From an uncultured Muribaculaceae bacterium (GTDB taxonomy: Bacteria; Bacteroidota; Bacteroidia; Bacteroidales; Muribaculaceae), in contig CAJUPY010000008.1 in the NCBI GenBank assembly GCA_910588035.1, forward strand, positions 21,747-85,746: a stretch of 64,000 nucleotides of DNA, written 5' to 3'. The translations under genes were made by a program, and so were the position numbers. How positions within the stretch are numbered: position 1 is the first letter of the stretch; each line of letters starts with the position of its first letter. Shown in pieces: positions 36,824-45,942 of the stretch. Below the pieces are notes generated by a model. The model searched no databases. It was not told the DNA's origin and saw only the letters and a program-made list of their open reading frames with translations.

Positions 36824-38332
36824 TTAGAAAAAAACGGCCGCAGAGATTGAATAGCTGTTGTTCAGGGTTGTTGACAATGAACTTGCGGTGATTTTCAAGG
36901 CGAGTTTCTCAGGGAGGGCGATAGAGGCCGAGACTGTTGCACCTGCATAAGAGACATTGCGTGACTGAGCGAGATATTCTGTCTCGGCAGCATCTATTAT
37001 CGCTGTGACTCCTTCGTCGGGCATGTAGAACCGGCCGGTGATATTATTGCGATAACCATAGCTCACACGTGTCTCAAGCAAAAGACGTGGGGTTTTGAGA
37101 TATGACACCCGGAGTGATGCGTTTCCACAGATGTTGTTGATGATGCGCCGGGCGTCGGGCGATGAATGAATTTGATTGTTGTGGTTGTAGTCTCCGGTCA
37201 GTTCTCCGGTCATTGTCCACCTGTTGTCCACAGCCAACGAATACATACCTGATAATCTGAAATCCACACTGTTGCAGACATAAAGGGTGAGTGACGCTAT
37301 CTCAGGATAGCTGCCCGAGGTCGCGTCTCCAAAAATGTTTTCGTTGCCGAGTCGTCTGACGATGTTGACATGACTGTTGACCGCGAAAGACTTTCCACGC
37401 CAGCCTGCTTCAACTCTGTATTCCATTTGTCGGACATCTGCAATAGGTAGCTTGTTCAGGTCAGTAAGAATATTTGTGAATGAAAGCCGGTGAAATGAAA
37501 CTGATGCCACAGGCCCTGAACAATTATCACATGGGTGCATGTCGACAGAGATTCCGTATCGCCACCCGGTGTAGTAAGTTGACAGACCCACTCCGGCAAA
37601 CCTTGTGTAGTCGGTTCCGAGTCCGGTGAGATGATATAATTTCTCTACGCCGAGTTCACTGACAAATTCAACAGAATTTGACTGTTTGTATTTCATTGCG
37701 TCAATCGCAGAGGCGATTATCAGTCGGTTTGTCTTGAGGCCGATTCCGGCAGAAATGTCAAGTCTGCCTGTCACATTGCGTGGGCGTGGATCGACATTCC
37801 GGTAATTGAGCCCGGCTTCATAGCCGACCGACGCACCGTAGATAGCTTTTGAGGAAAATGATGATGAGACACTGCCGCCGAAACGATACAGTTCACTTTT
37901 CATGTCGCCTCCGGTCGAATCAGCGAGAATGTAGGGGTAGACCATATCATAGTCAGAGGTCTCGCACCATTTCACTGATTTTATTTTTCCGTTGGAATAT
38001 CCTGCGAAGCCGGTCAGCGTGTAGTTGTCGTGTCTCAGATATGATTCGGCATCAAACGATGTGAAATTCTCACCTTTGCCTTCGGCGGGAAGATATGGCT
38101 GTCCGTTTCTGGCCGATGTTTTTTCCCAACCTACGGTCACATTGTTAAGCGAATGGTCTCTGATCAGACCTTTCAAGGCCGGATTGGCATATACGGTGCT
38201 GAAAAGATGAGATGACGACTGTATTTCTTCCTGAAGATGTTTGATTGTGTATGTTGATTCATTATCGGCAACGCAAAAAAGGTGTCCGCATGAAACCAAC
38301 GCTGATAAAAGCAGAGTGTGTCTCATGATCAT
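36824..38332 (-). CDS. DUF6850 family outer membrane beta-barrel protein
   Basis: 502 residues. A signal peptide (about 1-23) is followed by many alternating hydrophobic segments ending in an aromatic residue; the C-terminus SYSISAAVFF ends in Phe, as expected for an outer-membrane barrel. The family call is by recollection of genes next to DUF4876. It overlaps the DUF4876 gene by 4 bp, which strongly suggests a single operon with the TonB receptor, and it may be a partner porin-like protein for the lipoprotein. Confidence 0.75.
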   Translation of the reverse strand: MIMRHTLLLSALVSCGHLFCVADNESTYTIKHLQEEIQSSSHLFSTVYANPALKGLIRDHSLNNVTVGWEKTSARNGQPYLPAEGKGENFTSFDAESYLRHDNYTLTGFAGYSNGKIKSVKWCETSDYDMVYPYILADSTGGDMKSELYRFGGSVSSSFSSKAIYGASVGYEAGLNYRNVDPRPRNVTGRLDISAGIGLKTNRLIIASAIDAMKYKQSNSVEFVSELGVEKLYHLTGLGTDYTRFAGVGLSTYYTGWRYGISVDMHPCDNCSGPVASVSFHRLSFTNILTDLNKLPIADVRQMEYRVEAGWRGKSFAVNSHVNIVRRLGNENIFGDATSGSYPEIASLTLYVCNSVDFRLSGMYSLAVDNRWTMTGELTGDYNHNNQIHSSPDARRIINNICGNASLRVSYLKTPRLLLETRVSYGYRNNITGRFYMPDEGVTAIIDAAETEYLAQSRNVSYAGATVSASIALPEKLALKITASSLSTTLNNSYSISAAVFF

Positions 38333-39615
38333 TGTTCTATAGGTGTCACTCCATCATATGTCTTCATTGTCGCTCGGTTTCCCATAAGATCGATGATTGT
38401 GCCTTGAAGTTCTATTTCAGAGGGTATGCACATAGGGTTGAAGTCTTCCGACGAATTATTCGTATCTTTGAATACCGGACGACCGTTTTCATCTAAAAAC
38501 AGCAGTTTACGTCTGACGGAATGGAAATAACGGGTTTTGTCGTGATCAATTGTCCCGCAGTTGGTCCACCCCATGTCAAGCAGGGGTGAGCACACGGTCC
38601 ATTCCATTTCAGACTGGACGCTGCAGTTGACAACGTCGACAATCCACTCGTTCGGAAGCTTGTAGGCCGATTGTGACATAGGGAATGTGCCGGCTTCGGC
38701 AATTATCTCATAGTCGTAGGAATAAAGATAATTTTTCCGGTATGTTTCCTTGTCTACCGGAATTCTTGCAATGCCATAGGCTTTGAAGCCGCGGTTGTGC
38801 AAGACCCAGAAAGAGAGGGTATAACAATACCATTTGTCAAGATTCGGAACGTATGGGGAGTCAATATCGACGTGTTCAGGTTTTGTAGACAGGTCAAACC
38901 ATTCGAAATCGGCGTGAGAAAGATCGAATGAATTGGGGTTTGCCACCCTGTGGTCAATTCCGGTGTCAGCGATCAGAAAATACTCTCCAGGTTCGACAGG
39001 GTGGTCGGTTCCACTACCCGGAACGGTGTATAGAGCCTGCACAGTCATGGCCTCGTTCATGATGTCGGGTGTATATTCAAATTTCTGGGTCGTTGTAAAC
39101 TTGCTTTCAAAAAGAGTCAGTCCGTCGGCATAGACGACATGGTCTGTGTTGTTGTAGAGTTTGATATAGTCATCGCCATGATATTGGTTTCCCGACGATT
39201 GCAGTGTGCCGGTGAAGAACACTTCGCAGATTATGAGATCATCGTTGTCTACAGTGAAATATGCCGTCATGTCAATGACCGCACTTGAGGCAGTCAACAC
39301 GACTGATGTTTTTTTACCTCTGAGATTACCACGTGTTCCATTGGGGAGCGTCACCTCAGCCTCATAAGTGATGTCATACAGACCCTTTAAAAGGCGGTTG
39401 CCTGCCGGAGACTGTGATACGGTTGTCTTTCCTGTCGATATGTTCAGAAATGATATTGTCAAATTTTCGGGAGTCAGCCCCTTTGCCTCGTCAGGCAATG
39501 TCACCGATAGGGTGATCGTGCAGTTGTCGTTATCGGAGCCTGCAAGGATATCGTCACATGAGATCAATGTCAACATTGAAATTAAAGACATCAGATAGAG
39601 ATAGATTCGCTTCAT
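38329..39615 (-). CDS. DUF4876 family lipoprotein
   Basis: 428 residues. Lipobox LISCDD (Cys about 20) marks a lipoprotein, so the protein is probably at the outer membrane. The conserved middle with EVFFTGTLQSSG, HGDDYIKLYNNTD and EYFLIADTGIDHR is the DUF4876 signature as I recall it. An N-terminal Ig-like domain with an LTPENLTISFLN segment precedes it. Function unknown. It is 11 bp after the TonB receptor gene and overlaps the DUF6850 gene by 4 bp. Its position suggests a surface-exposed partner of the receptor. Confidence 0.85.
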   Translation of the reverse strand: MKRIYLYLMSLISMLTLISCDDILAGSDNDNCTITLSVTLPDEAKGLTPENLTISFLNISTGKTTVSQSPAGNRLLKGLYDITYEAEVTLPNGTRGNLRGKKTSVVLTASSAVIDMTAYFTVDNDDLIICEVFFTGTLQSSGNQYHGDDYIKLYNNTDHVVYADGLTLFESKFTTTQKFEYTPDIMNEAMTVQALYTVPGSGTDHPVEPGEYFLIADTGIDHRVANPNSFDLSHADFEWFDLSTKPEHVDIDSPYVPNLDKWYCYTLSFWVLHNRGFKAYGIARIPVDKETYRKNYLYSYDYEIIAEAGTFPMSQSAYKLPNEWIVDVVNCSVQSEMEWTVCSPLLDMGWTNCGTIDHDKTRYFHSVRRKLLFLDENGRPVFKDTNNSSEDFNPMCIPSEIELQGTIIDLMGNRATMKTYDGVTPIEQ

Positions 39616-39626
39616 AATTGTAGTTT

Positions 39627-42407
39627 TTATAATGACAGATTTAGTTCCATGCCGAAGTATGGACTGGTGACGCGCCTGATTGTCAGACCGTTTGATTTGT
39701 AGTCGGGCAGGTAGTCGACCATACGGTTGACAAACAGGGCCACGCGCAGAGATTTACCGATGGTTTTTGTTGCCTTCAGGTTGACATAGACGGCAGTCGG
39801 AATTTTCTGGGTCTTGTAAACGTCGTCGTTGTAGTATTTTATGAGGTATCGGAGCATCGGGTCATTAACTGCGCCGTCTTTGTCATAAGGCCTGATCAGA
39901 CCGTCTTCGGCCGAGATATAGCTTTCCGGCACTCCGTTTTGCCACAGTCGTGTAGTCTTTATCCACCACATGCATTGAACCGATGTCGAGAAAATGAGTC
40001 CCCATTGTGGAAATTGGGTGTCGAACATGAAGTTGGTGTTGAATTGCTCGTTCACCCGGCCGTCGTTTGAATCATAGATTCCGACATATCGGTCGCTTAC
40101 GGCAACACCGTCAACGATATCATTGACCGTTTGATAGAGCATCTGTGAGTTTGAGTAGGTCGATTTAAACCATGCTCCGGTGACGGTAAGGGCGGTGTGA
40201 AGTGTGTTACATCTCATTGTGTTCAATTGGAACTCAATTCCTTCCTTGTCAATGCGGCTGCCGTTGGTGACGCGTCTATATCCGTCGAGCACACGATCGT
40301 CGACGTAGGGTAGGCTCTCAAGCGACGGAGGGGCCGACAGTTTGTCCGCATCGATACCTGAACCGTCATATTTCCGGTAGGAATATGGCTGGTACACCGA
40401 TGAATAGCGGTATCCTGAGTTTAGTCTCTCGTTGAAGTAGGTTACAGACAGACGGTTACCTCCATATTCTGCACCGACTCTTATTTCCCATTTCTTATTT
40501 CTTGCGGCTTTGAGATTTCGGTTGGCCACATCGTTGATGTAGGTTCTCAGGCTTATGCGTGAATATTCGAGAGGTTTGTTAACATCGTAGTAGTTGAGTT
40601 GAATCAGATCGTGGTAGGATTGCTGCGGAAAGAGATAGTTGACGGTCGGCATTTTTGTAGTAAGTCCAAAGCCTCCGGCAATCATGAATTTGAGGTCATT
40701 GTATCCTGTATTTATGCCTGGAAAAGACCATTTCAGGTTTATGCGCGGATCGACGTATACACGGTTTGAAAGACGATAGCTTTTATCAAGTCCTACAAGG
40801 GTCGATGTGCGGGCTCCGATCTGAATGTTTAACAGGTTTTCGCTGATTTTAGCCTTGAGGTTTTCTTCAACAAATGCTGATGCAACCTTTAAGGCCGGAA
40901 TATCTCTGTAATCGCGAGGGCGTGTTGTCCAGGCCGCTGCCAAAGGGCGCGTAAGATCATAGAGCTGTCCGCGTCCATAGTTTTTAGTGAATGTGAATTC
41001 AATTCCGGCCAGATAATCGTTGAAGATGTTTCTGAAATTTTTATTGCCGCTGATCTTGATCTTTCCGAAAATATTGACCGGTTTCCCTTCACACACATAA
41101 TCGGCGATATATTCATTGAGCAGGTAGTGTCCGTCGTGTATGCCTTCGGTCATGGTTGTCGGTGCTACTGATGCACGCTGTGGTGCGACTTGCTTGTGGC
41201 GTTCGAGCCGATCTTTCTGATAGGAGACGGCAAGGTTGAATGACAGTTGTCTGATCAAACTTCCGGGAAATTGTATCTGCAGGTCGGAGTGGAAATCAAA
41301 TTTGTTGTAAGATGCCTTGTAGTCGTTTACCTTGAGGTATGACAGGTCTGGATCAGTTTTGGTGTTGTCGAATGAACCGGTATAGTCAACTGACGGTGAC
41401 CACTCGATTCTTATCTTTGAAGAAAGTTTGAAATCAAGATGAAGCCGTCCTGAAAAATTTGCTCTTTTATAGTTTTCGAGAGAATTACGGGGGTCGGTCT
41501 TTGAGTCAAGCCACCCTCCGTCGAGATTCAGAATGTTGTCTCCGTTAATGTATATACCCTTTCCGATAGAGAAAAGCTTGCTGTATTCGTCGACTTTGAC
41601 ACGTGCGTTGACCGGAGTGGCGCGTCTGATTCTCTTTATGTTAACCATGCCGGAGGTCAGGTTGCCGTATTCGGCCGACGGAATCCCTCTCACGATCTCG
41701 ACGCTCTCGATGTTGTCGGTTGAGATAGACCTCATGTCGACACCACGGTTTGTCATGTCTTTGCCGTTGACAAGCCCATCTGTTCCGCCGGTTGGCACGC
41801 TCTGCATGTTGGCATCGTTAATGATAGGTGCGCCGTCAACGACAAAAAGCGTGCCCAATGAAGTTATGTTATAGTCTTCATTGACTGTTTTGGAACCTGT
41901 CGCTCCATAAGTGCCGGTCTCGCGTAGGGTTATTGCGTTGACAGCTCCCATGTTTGGGGTCTGGGAGATATTACCCGGTAAAAGTTCAAGCAGATCGGTG
42001 AAACTGGTGGGTTGCAGATGAGTCATTGCGTCACGGTCTATTTTCGAGGAACTTGTCATTCCGCTTGATTCACGTGCGGTGACAACCACTTCACCGAGCT
42101 GATGTCCTGCCGGTCGGAGTTTTATGATTAACCGTGACTTTCTTTTAAGATTGACCGTTGTCGTTGATTTAATGAATCCTATAAAAGAGACCGAGAGTGT
42201 CGCCGACTCAAGTTCATCTGGTACATTGATTGAGAAACGGCCTTCCATGTCGGCCGATACTACGATGTGTCCGGGCGACACGCTGACAGTAGAGAATTCA
42301 AGCGGATCACCAGTGGTGGCATCAGTCACTACACCCTCGATGGTTCTGCTCTGCATCAACAGTGTTGAAAAAAAGAGAAATGCTATAATTAACTGTAGTT
42401 TTTTCAC
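39627..42407 (-). CDS. TonB-dependent receptor with carboxypeptidase-like N-terminal domain
   Basis: 926 residues. Signal peptide (about 1-20), a carboxypeptidase-like regulatory beta-sandwich (about 22-100) with IEGVVTDATTGDPLEFSTV, a plug domain (about 110-260) with VVDGAPI and VEIVRGIPSAEYGNLTSGMV, then a beta-barrel ending in MELNLSL. The receptor takes up a ligand across the outer membrane using TonB energy. It is not paired with SusD; its partners are the DUF4876 and DUF6850 proteins, so the ligand is probably not a glycan of SusCD type. A good reverse promoter lies at 42434-42464. Confidence 0.92.
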   Translation of the reverse strand: MKKLQLIIAFLFFSTLLMQSRTIEGVVTDATTGDPLEFSTVSVSPGHIVVSADMEGRFSINVPDELESATLSVSFIGFIKSTTTVNLKRKSRLIIKLRPAGHQLGEVVVTARESSGMTSSSKIDRDAMTHLQPTSFTDLLELLPGNISQTPNMGAVNAITLRETGTYGATGSKTVNEDYNITSLGTLFVVDGAPIINDANMQSVPTGGTDGLVNGKDMTNRGVDMRSISTDNIESVEIVRGIPSAEYGNLTSGMVNIKRIRRATPVNARVKVDEYSKLFSIGKGIYINGDNILNLDGGWLDSKTDPRNSLENYKRANFSGRLHLDFKLSSKIRIEWSPSVDYTGSFDNTKTDPDLSYLKVNDYKASYNKFDFHSDLQIQFPGSLIRQLSFNLAVSYQKDRLERHKQVAPQRASVAPTTMTEGIHDGHYLLNEYIADYVCEGKPVNIFGKIKISGNKNFRNIFNDYLAGIEFTFTKNYGRGQLYDLTRPLAAAWTTRPRDYRDIPALKVASAFVEENLKAKISENLLNIQIGARTSTLVGLDKSYRLSNRVYVDPRINLKWSFPGINTGYNDLKFMIAGGFGLTTKMPTVNYLFPQQSYHDLIQLNYYDVNKPLEYSRISLRTYINDVANRNLKAARNKKWEIRVGAEYGGNRLSVTYFNERLNSGYRYSSVYQPYSYRKYDGSGIDADKLSAPPSLESLPYVDDRVLDGYRRVTNGSRIDKEGIEFQLNTMRCNTLHTALTVTGAWFKSTYSNSQMLYQTVNDIVDGVAVSDRYVGIYDSNDGRVNEQFNTNFMFDTQFPQWGLIFSTSVQCMWWIKTTRLWQNGVPESYISAEDGLIRPYDKDGAVNDPMLRYLIKYYNDDVYKTQKIPTAVYVNLKATKTIGKSLRVALFVNRMVDYLPDYKSNGLTIRRVTSPYFGMELNLSL

Positions 42408-42433
42408 GATTAAAGTCTGATTGAATTGGAATG

Positions 42434-42464
42434 CAAAATTACCGTGACATCACTTCATGTTCAA
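42434..42464 (-). promoter_or_regulatory. Bacteroidetes-type promoter for the TonB receptor operon
   Basis: On the reverse strand -7 TAATTTTG (42441-42434) and -33 TTG (42464-42462) are 20 bp apart. The leader to the ATG at 42407 is short, about 20 nt. Confidence 0.75.
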
Positions 42465-42547
42465 TACATAAAATCTGGTATATTATGCCTGATTCTGTCA
42501 TGTTAATTTACCAATAATACGGTATTCTTTGGCTTTCAGACTCTTGA

Positions 42548-42555
42548 TACCTTTG
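42548..42555 (+). promoter_or_regulatory. -7 element for the divergent secreted protein
   Basis: TACCTTTG at 42548-42555 fits TAnnTTTG, 35 bp before the ATG at 42591. The nearest TTG (42529-42531) is only 16 bp upstream of it, so the -33 part is weak, and activation by a regulator is possible. Confidence 0.5.
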
Positions 42556-42590
42556 CACGGTAAAAATTTGTGTAGTTAATCTTAAAAAAA

Positions 42591-44498
42591 ATGAACAGAA
42601 TCACTTCTTTATTATTGGGCTTCTCCATTTCGTCAATGACACTTGCAAATGCTGCAGAGAATGAGGCCCCTGTCTATCAGTGGGCTGTCGATCTTTCGTC
42701 GGAGACAGCCGGAGATCAGGCCAATGGACTTTTCGTTGATGAAACGGGTGTCTATTACCTCGGAAGCGAGGGCTCACAGTGTTATGGAAACATAGTGTCT
42801 GATCCGGCCAATCCGTTCAGAACTCTCTACTATGATGACAAGGAGATAGGAACAGGATCACTTTCTGACAGCAACTCAGCCAATCACAATTGTGTCATTT
42901 TCAAAACCGGCAATGACGGGAATATGGTCTGGCGAATTTATTCTTCGTGCGGAGACCAGGCTGATAATCAGGGAGGCATTGTGAAGATGAAAGACGGGTC
43001 GCTTGTCGCAGTGGTCAAAATGCGTGCCGCCAGCGGATATCTTGCCGATGCCATTAAATTTGTAGATGGTGAAGATAAAAATCATCTGATAGACTGGGGC
43101 AATGCCGATGAACCGGTGAGGGCATACCGGGTGCTGGTCTTGAACATAAATGCCGAGACCGGTGCTATAAACAGTGTCAATCAGATCTCTACCGACATCA
43201 CACCTGCGGCAAATGCAACAGGCACATATAAGAACGGTGCTCCCGACGGCGTCAATGTCAACTCGGTTGTGACTGACGGTGAATTTGTTTACTTCGGAGG
43301 TTATTATCTGAAAGCGATGACATTCAATAAGGTTGGCGGAACAACCGCTGTCATGACACCCCATTCGATGGAAACATGGGACGGTAATACACAAGACGGT
43401 CATCCAGGCAACCTCTACATTGTCAAACTTGACTCCAAAGGCAACTATGTCGGTTCATTTACGTCTGAATCACCGATTCATCTGGGTAATGTACTCGGAC
43501 TCTATTGTGGTGACGGTATGATTTATGCTGCCGGAATGATAAAAGGAAAGGATAGCGGTGGAGTATATGGAGATGTGGATTTCGGTGGAGTGACACTGAA
43601 GACATATCAGTCTCAGTCTCCGTTTGTCGCATGTCTCGACACGGATTTAAAGGTGCGTTGGGCGAAACTTTTTGAAGGAACATATGCTGCGACCAAAGGT
43701 AAATCTTTCGTACTGCAATTCCCCGGAATGGTAGTAGATAAAGGTAATCTGTGGCTATCGGGAATGTTCAACGGAAAAGTGATCAATCCTGATAACAATG
43801 AAGTCATGCTCACATCTGTTAAAGATCAGATTCCGCGTGAAGGATTTCTTATGAGTTTGGACGCGGGAACAGGAAAATTCAAGGCCGCTGCCGCAAGCAA
43901 CGATTCTTATGGAATCACAGTTCCTGACACTAAGATCAACTGTATCACCGGATATTTCGCCCCGTTTGTCGATCAGTCAGATGACACTCATGTCTATGTG
44001 TTTGGCTATGGAATGAATGCGAAAGTAGGCGTTTTTGTACGTCGATATGATGTCGGGACTCTTAAAAGTGACCCTGCCGTAGATCAATGGAATCTGACGA
44101 CCGACGGTGGTGCCCCGACATGTCAGTTTATGAATTACGATGCGGAAACAGCAATGTTCACTTACACCATGAGGGGTAACCGTGCTTTCACTCTATTCGG
44201 GACCGATGCTAAAGTCACACCAAAAAACAACCAGTATGGTGTTGCGATGGCTCGTTTCAAGATGCCTTTTAAGACGGTAAACGGAATCAGTTCGGTTGAA
44301 GACGACAATAATGGTTATGTGAGAGTCTATGGAGGATATGGAACGGTGGTCGTCGAGTCGGATGATTTTGCAGAAGTTGAGATTTTTGATCTTTCAGGCC
44401 GTTGTGTCGCCACGGTCTCTGTCGAGAACGGAAGACAATCGGTGTCACTGAAGGCAGGATTTTATATTACCCGATACGGAAAGATTATTGTGAAATAG
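42591..44498 (+). CDS. Secreted protein with C-terminal sorting domain
   Basis: 635 residues. Signal peptide about 1-21. The body is a beta-rich sequence with recurrent stretches such as GLFVDETGVYYLGSEG, TDGEFVYFGGYYLKAM and VVDKGNLWLSGMFNG, suggesting a beta-propeller of SBBP/Kelch-like type; the fold is inferred. The last 75 residues with GYVRVYGGYGTVVVES and ending AGFYITRYGKIIVK fit a type A type IX sorting domain. It is divergent from the TonB-DUF4876-DUF6850 operon, with which it may be co-regulated. The gene has a terminator at 44522-44556. Confidence 0.75.
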   Translation: MNRITSLLLGFSISSMTLANAAENEAPVYQWAVDLSSETAGDQANGLFVDETGVYYLGSEGSQCYGNIVSDPANPFRTLYYDDKEIGTGSLSDSNSANHNCVIFKTGNDGNMVWRIYSSCGDQADNQGGIVKMKDGSLVAVVKMRAASGYLADAIKFVDGEDKNHLIDWGNADEPVRAYRVLVLNINAETGAINSVNQISTDITPAANATGTYKNGAPDGVNVNSVVTDGEFVYFGGYYLKAMTFNKVGGTTAVMTPHSMETWDGNTQDGHPGNLYIVKLDSKGNYVGSFTSESPIHLGNVLGLYCGDGMIYAAGMIKGKDSGGVYGDVDFGGVTLKTYQSQSPFVACLDTDLKVRWAKLFEGTYAATKGKSFVLQFPGMVVDKGNLWLSGMFNGKVINPDNNEVMLTSVKDQIPREGFLMSLDAGTGKFKAAAASNDSYGITVPDTKINCITGYFAPFVDQSDDTHVYVFGYGMNAKVGVFVRRYDVGTLKSDPAVDQWNLTTDGGAPTCQFMNYDAETAMFTYTMRGNRAFTLFGTDAKVTPKNNQYGVAMARFKMPFKTVNGISSVEDDNNGYVRVYGGYGTVVVESDDFAEVEIFDLSGRCVATVSVENGRQSVSLKAGFYITRYGKIIVK

Positions 44499-44521
44499 AC
44501 GCTGTCATAAATCTCAATCGG

Positions 44522-44562
44522 TTGCCGTTTCTGAAGCAAGTTTTCAGGAACGGCAATTTTTT
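44522..44562 (+). terminator. Terminator after the secreted protein gene
   Basis: Arms 44522-44535 and 44543-44556 pair over 14 positions (one G-U) with a 7-nt loop and a following run of six T (44557-44562). It ends 23 bp or so after the stop codon of the preceding gene and separates it from the sigma-54 control region. Confidence 0.9.
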
Positions 44563-44575
44563 ATGTGGGTGTTTG

Positions 44576-44611
44576 TGTCCGCTGCGTACACAATGTGTCC
44601 GAATTTGAACA
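44576..44611. promoter_or_regulatory. Two imperfect palindromes, probable sites of an NtrC-type activator
   Basis: Each site starts with TGTGTCCG (44574-44581 and 44594-44601), exactly 20 bp apart, two helical turns. Site 1 is TGTCCGC-T-GCGTACA (44576-44590, 6 of 7 paired), site 2 TGTCCGAA-TTTGAACA (44596-44611, 6 of 8 paired). They lie about 45-80 bp upstream of the sigma-54 -24 element, where enhancer-binding activators bind. The regulator at 51690-52970 is the natural candidate. Confidence 0.55.
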
Positions 44612-44654
44612 TTGCTGAATTTTGACCTTTCTGATACTCAGCTGTTTATCTGTT

Positions 44655-44670
44655 TGGCATGGTTTTGGCA
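44655..44670 (+). promoter_or_regulatory. Sigma-54 (-24/-12) promoter of the efflux operon
   Basis: TGGCATGGTTTTGGCA at 44655-44670 fits the sigma-54 consensus TGGCACG-N4-TTGCA at 13 of the 16 positions (free spacer counted): GG of the -24 element at 44656-44657 and GC of the -12 element at 44668-44669, with the required 10-bp spacing between them. The transcription start is expected near 44681, and the adaptor gene's ATG is at 44698. No TAnnTTTG element is visible here. Confidence 0.7.
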
Positions 44671-44697
44671 TCTGACATCAAGCAAAAACAAAAGATA

Positions 44698-45942
44698 ATG
44701 GACAAAGAGATTCCGGAGAACCAACGCAGACTCATCAAAATCAAACGTGTCGCAAAAATAGTTGCCATTCCGGCTGTGGCTGTCGTGGGGACATGGCTGA
44801 TGCTTTTGTCAGGGGGCAAAAGCGTCAGGGCCTCGTCAGTCAAATTTGCAACAGCCGACAAGGGAATAATCCATTCGTCGGTGACTGCTATCGGAAAAGT
44901 GAAACCGGCATTGGAGGAGATCATAGTCAGCCCTATCACCTCGCGCATAGTGGCGGTGTATTGCCGTCCGGGCCAACAGGTAGAGAAAGGCACCCCGTTG
45001 TTGAAACTTGATCTCACCTCGGCGGAGCTTGACCTTAGCAAAGCCGGAGACCAGCTGACGATGAAGCGGCTTGAGCTGGAGAGGCGCAGACTGAACAACG
45101 ACACCCGCATCTCTGATCTTGAGATGCAACTGAAGGTAAAAGAAATGGAGACCGAACGTCTTGCGGCTGATCTTGACAATGAACGCTATCTCGACTCGAT
45201 CGGTTCGGGAACCGGAGAGAAAGTGCGTCAGGCAGAGACGGCACTTTCGACAAGCCGCATGCAACTCAAGCAACTCAGATCTCAGATCGGTAACGAACGG
45301 CGCGAGAAAGCTGCCGATGCCCACTCGGGTGAGGTCGAACTTGAAATAATGTCGCGCGACATGAGCCGTTTGCGCAAGACATTTGACGATGCCCGCATTC
45401 TCTCTCCACGTCAAGCTTCTCTCACCTTCATCAACAATAAGCTCGGGTCGGCGGTGTCGGCCGGTGAGCATATAGCGACAATAGCCGATCTTGACCATTT
45501 CAAGGTCGAGGGAACCGTGGCCGATGCCTATCTCGACCGAATAGCCGTAGGCTCCAAAGTCTCGGTCAAGGCATCGGACGAAACGCTGTCGGGCATAATA
45601 TCAAACATAGAACCTTCGTCGGTAAACGGTGAAGTCGCGTTGTCGGTTTCGCTCGACAACGATTCGTGTGTGTCGCTGAGAACGGGCATGAAAGCCGACA
45701 TCAACATTTTCACCGATGTGTTGCCCGATGTCATCAGGGTGTCGCGTTTCAAGCAGTACTCAAAGCCCGGAATCTATCAGCTTTATGTCAAGATCGATGA
45801 CTCGACTCTCGAATTGCGCAAAGTTGTCGCCGGAGCAGCCAACGTAGACTACATAGAGATCGTTTCCGGACTTAAGCCCGGTGATGTCATAGTCACAGAC
45901 GATCTGTCGGGATATAACTCTAAAACACTCAAAATAAAATGA
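44698..45942 (+). CDS. Periplasmic adaptor of ABC efflux system, HlyD family
   Basis: 414 residues from the ATG at 44698; an earlier in-frame ATG at 44659 lies inside the sigma-54 promoter and is rejected. One N-terminal membrane helix (about 17-36) is followed by a biotinyl-lipoyl part (about 50-100), a coiled-coil hairpin with a long charged helical stretch (about 105-215), the returning lipoyl half and beta-barrel, as in MacA-type adaptors. It links the inner-membrane ABC permeases to TolC. First gene of the five-gene operon; overlaps the first permease by 4 bp. Confidence 0.9.
   Translation: MDKEIPENQRRLIKIKRVAKIVAIPAVAVVGTWLMLLSGGKSVRASSVKFATADKGIIHSSVTAIGKVKPALEEIIVSPITSRIVAVYCRPGQQVEKGTPLLKLDLTSAELDLSKAGDQLTMKRLELERRRLNNDTRISDLEMQLKVKEMETERLAADLDNERYLDSIGSGTGEKVRQAETALSTSRMQLKQLRSQIGNERREKAADAHSGEVELEIMSRDMSRLRKTFDDARILSPRQASLTFINNKLGSAVSAGEHIATIADLDHFKVEGTVADAYLDRIAVGSKVSVKASDETLSGIISNIEPSSVNGEVALSVSLDNDSCVSLRTGMKADINIFTDVLPDVIRVSRFKQYSKPGIYQLYVKIDDSTLELRKVVAGAANVDYIEIVSGLKPGDVIVTDDLSGYNSKTLKIK

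Noticed and set aside
44651..44665. TATCTGTTTG near the adaptor gene considered as a TAnnTTTG promoter
   Set aside because: The spacing inside the element is two bases too long, and a sigma-54 promoter overlaps it with correct spacing.
44836..45498. 220-codon reverse open frame inside the efflux adaptor gene
   Set aside because: Overlaps a clear HlyD-family gene and has no protein-like features.
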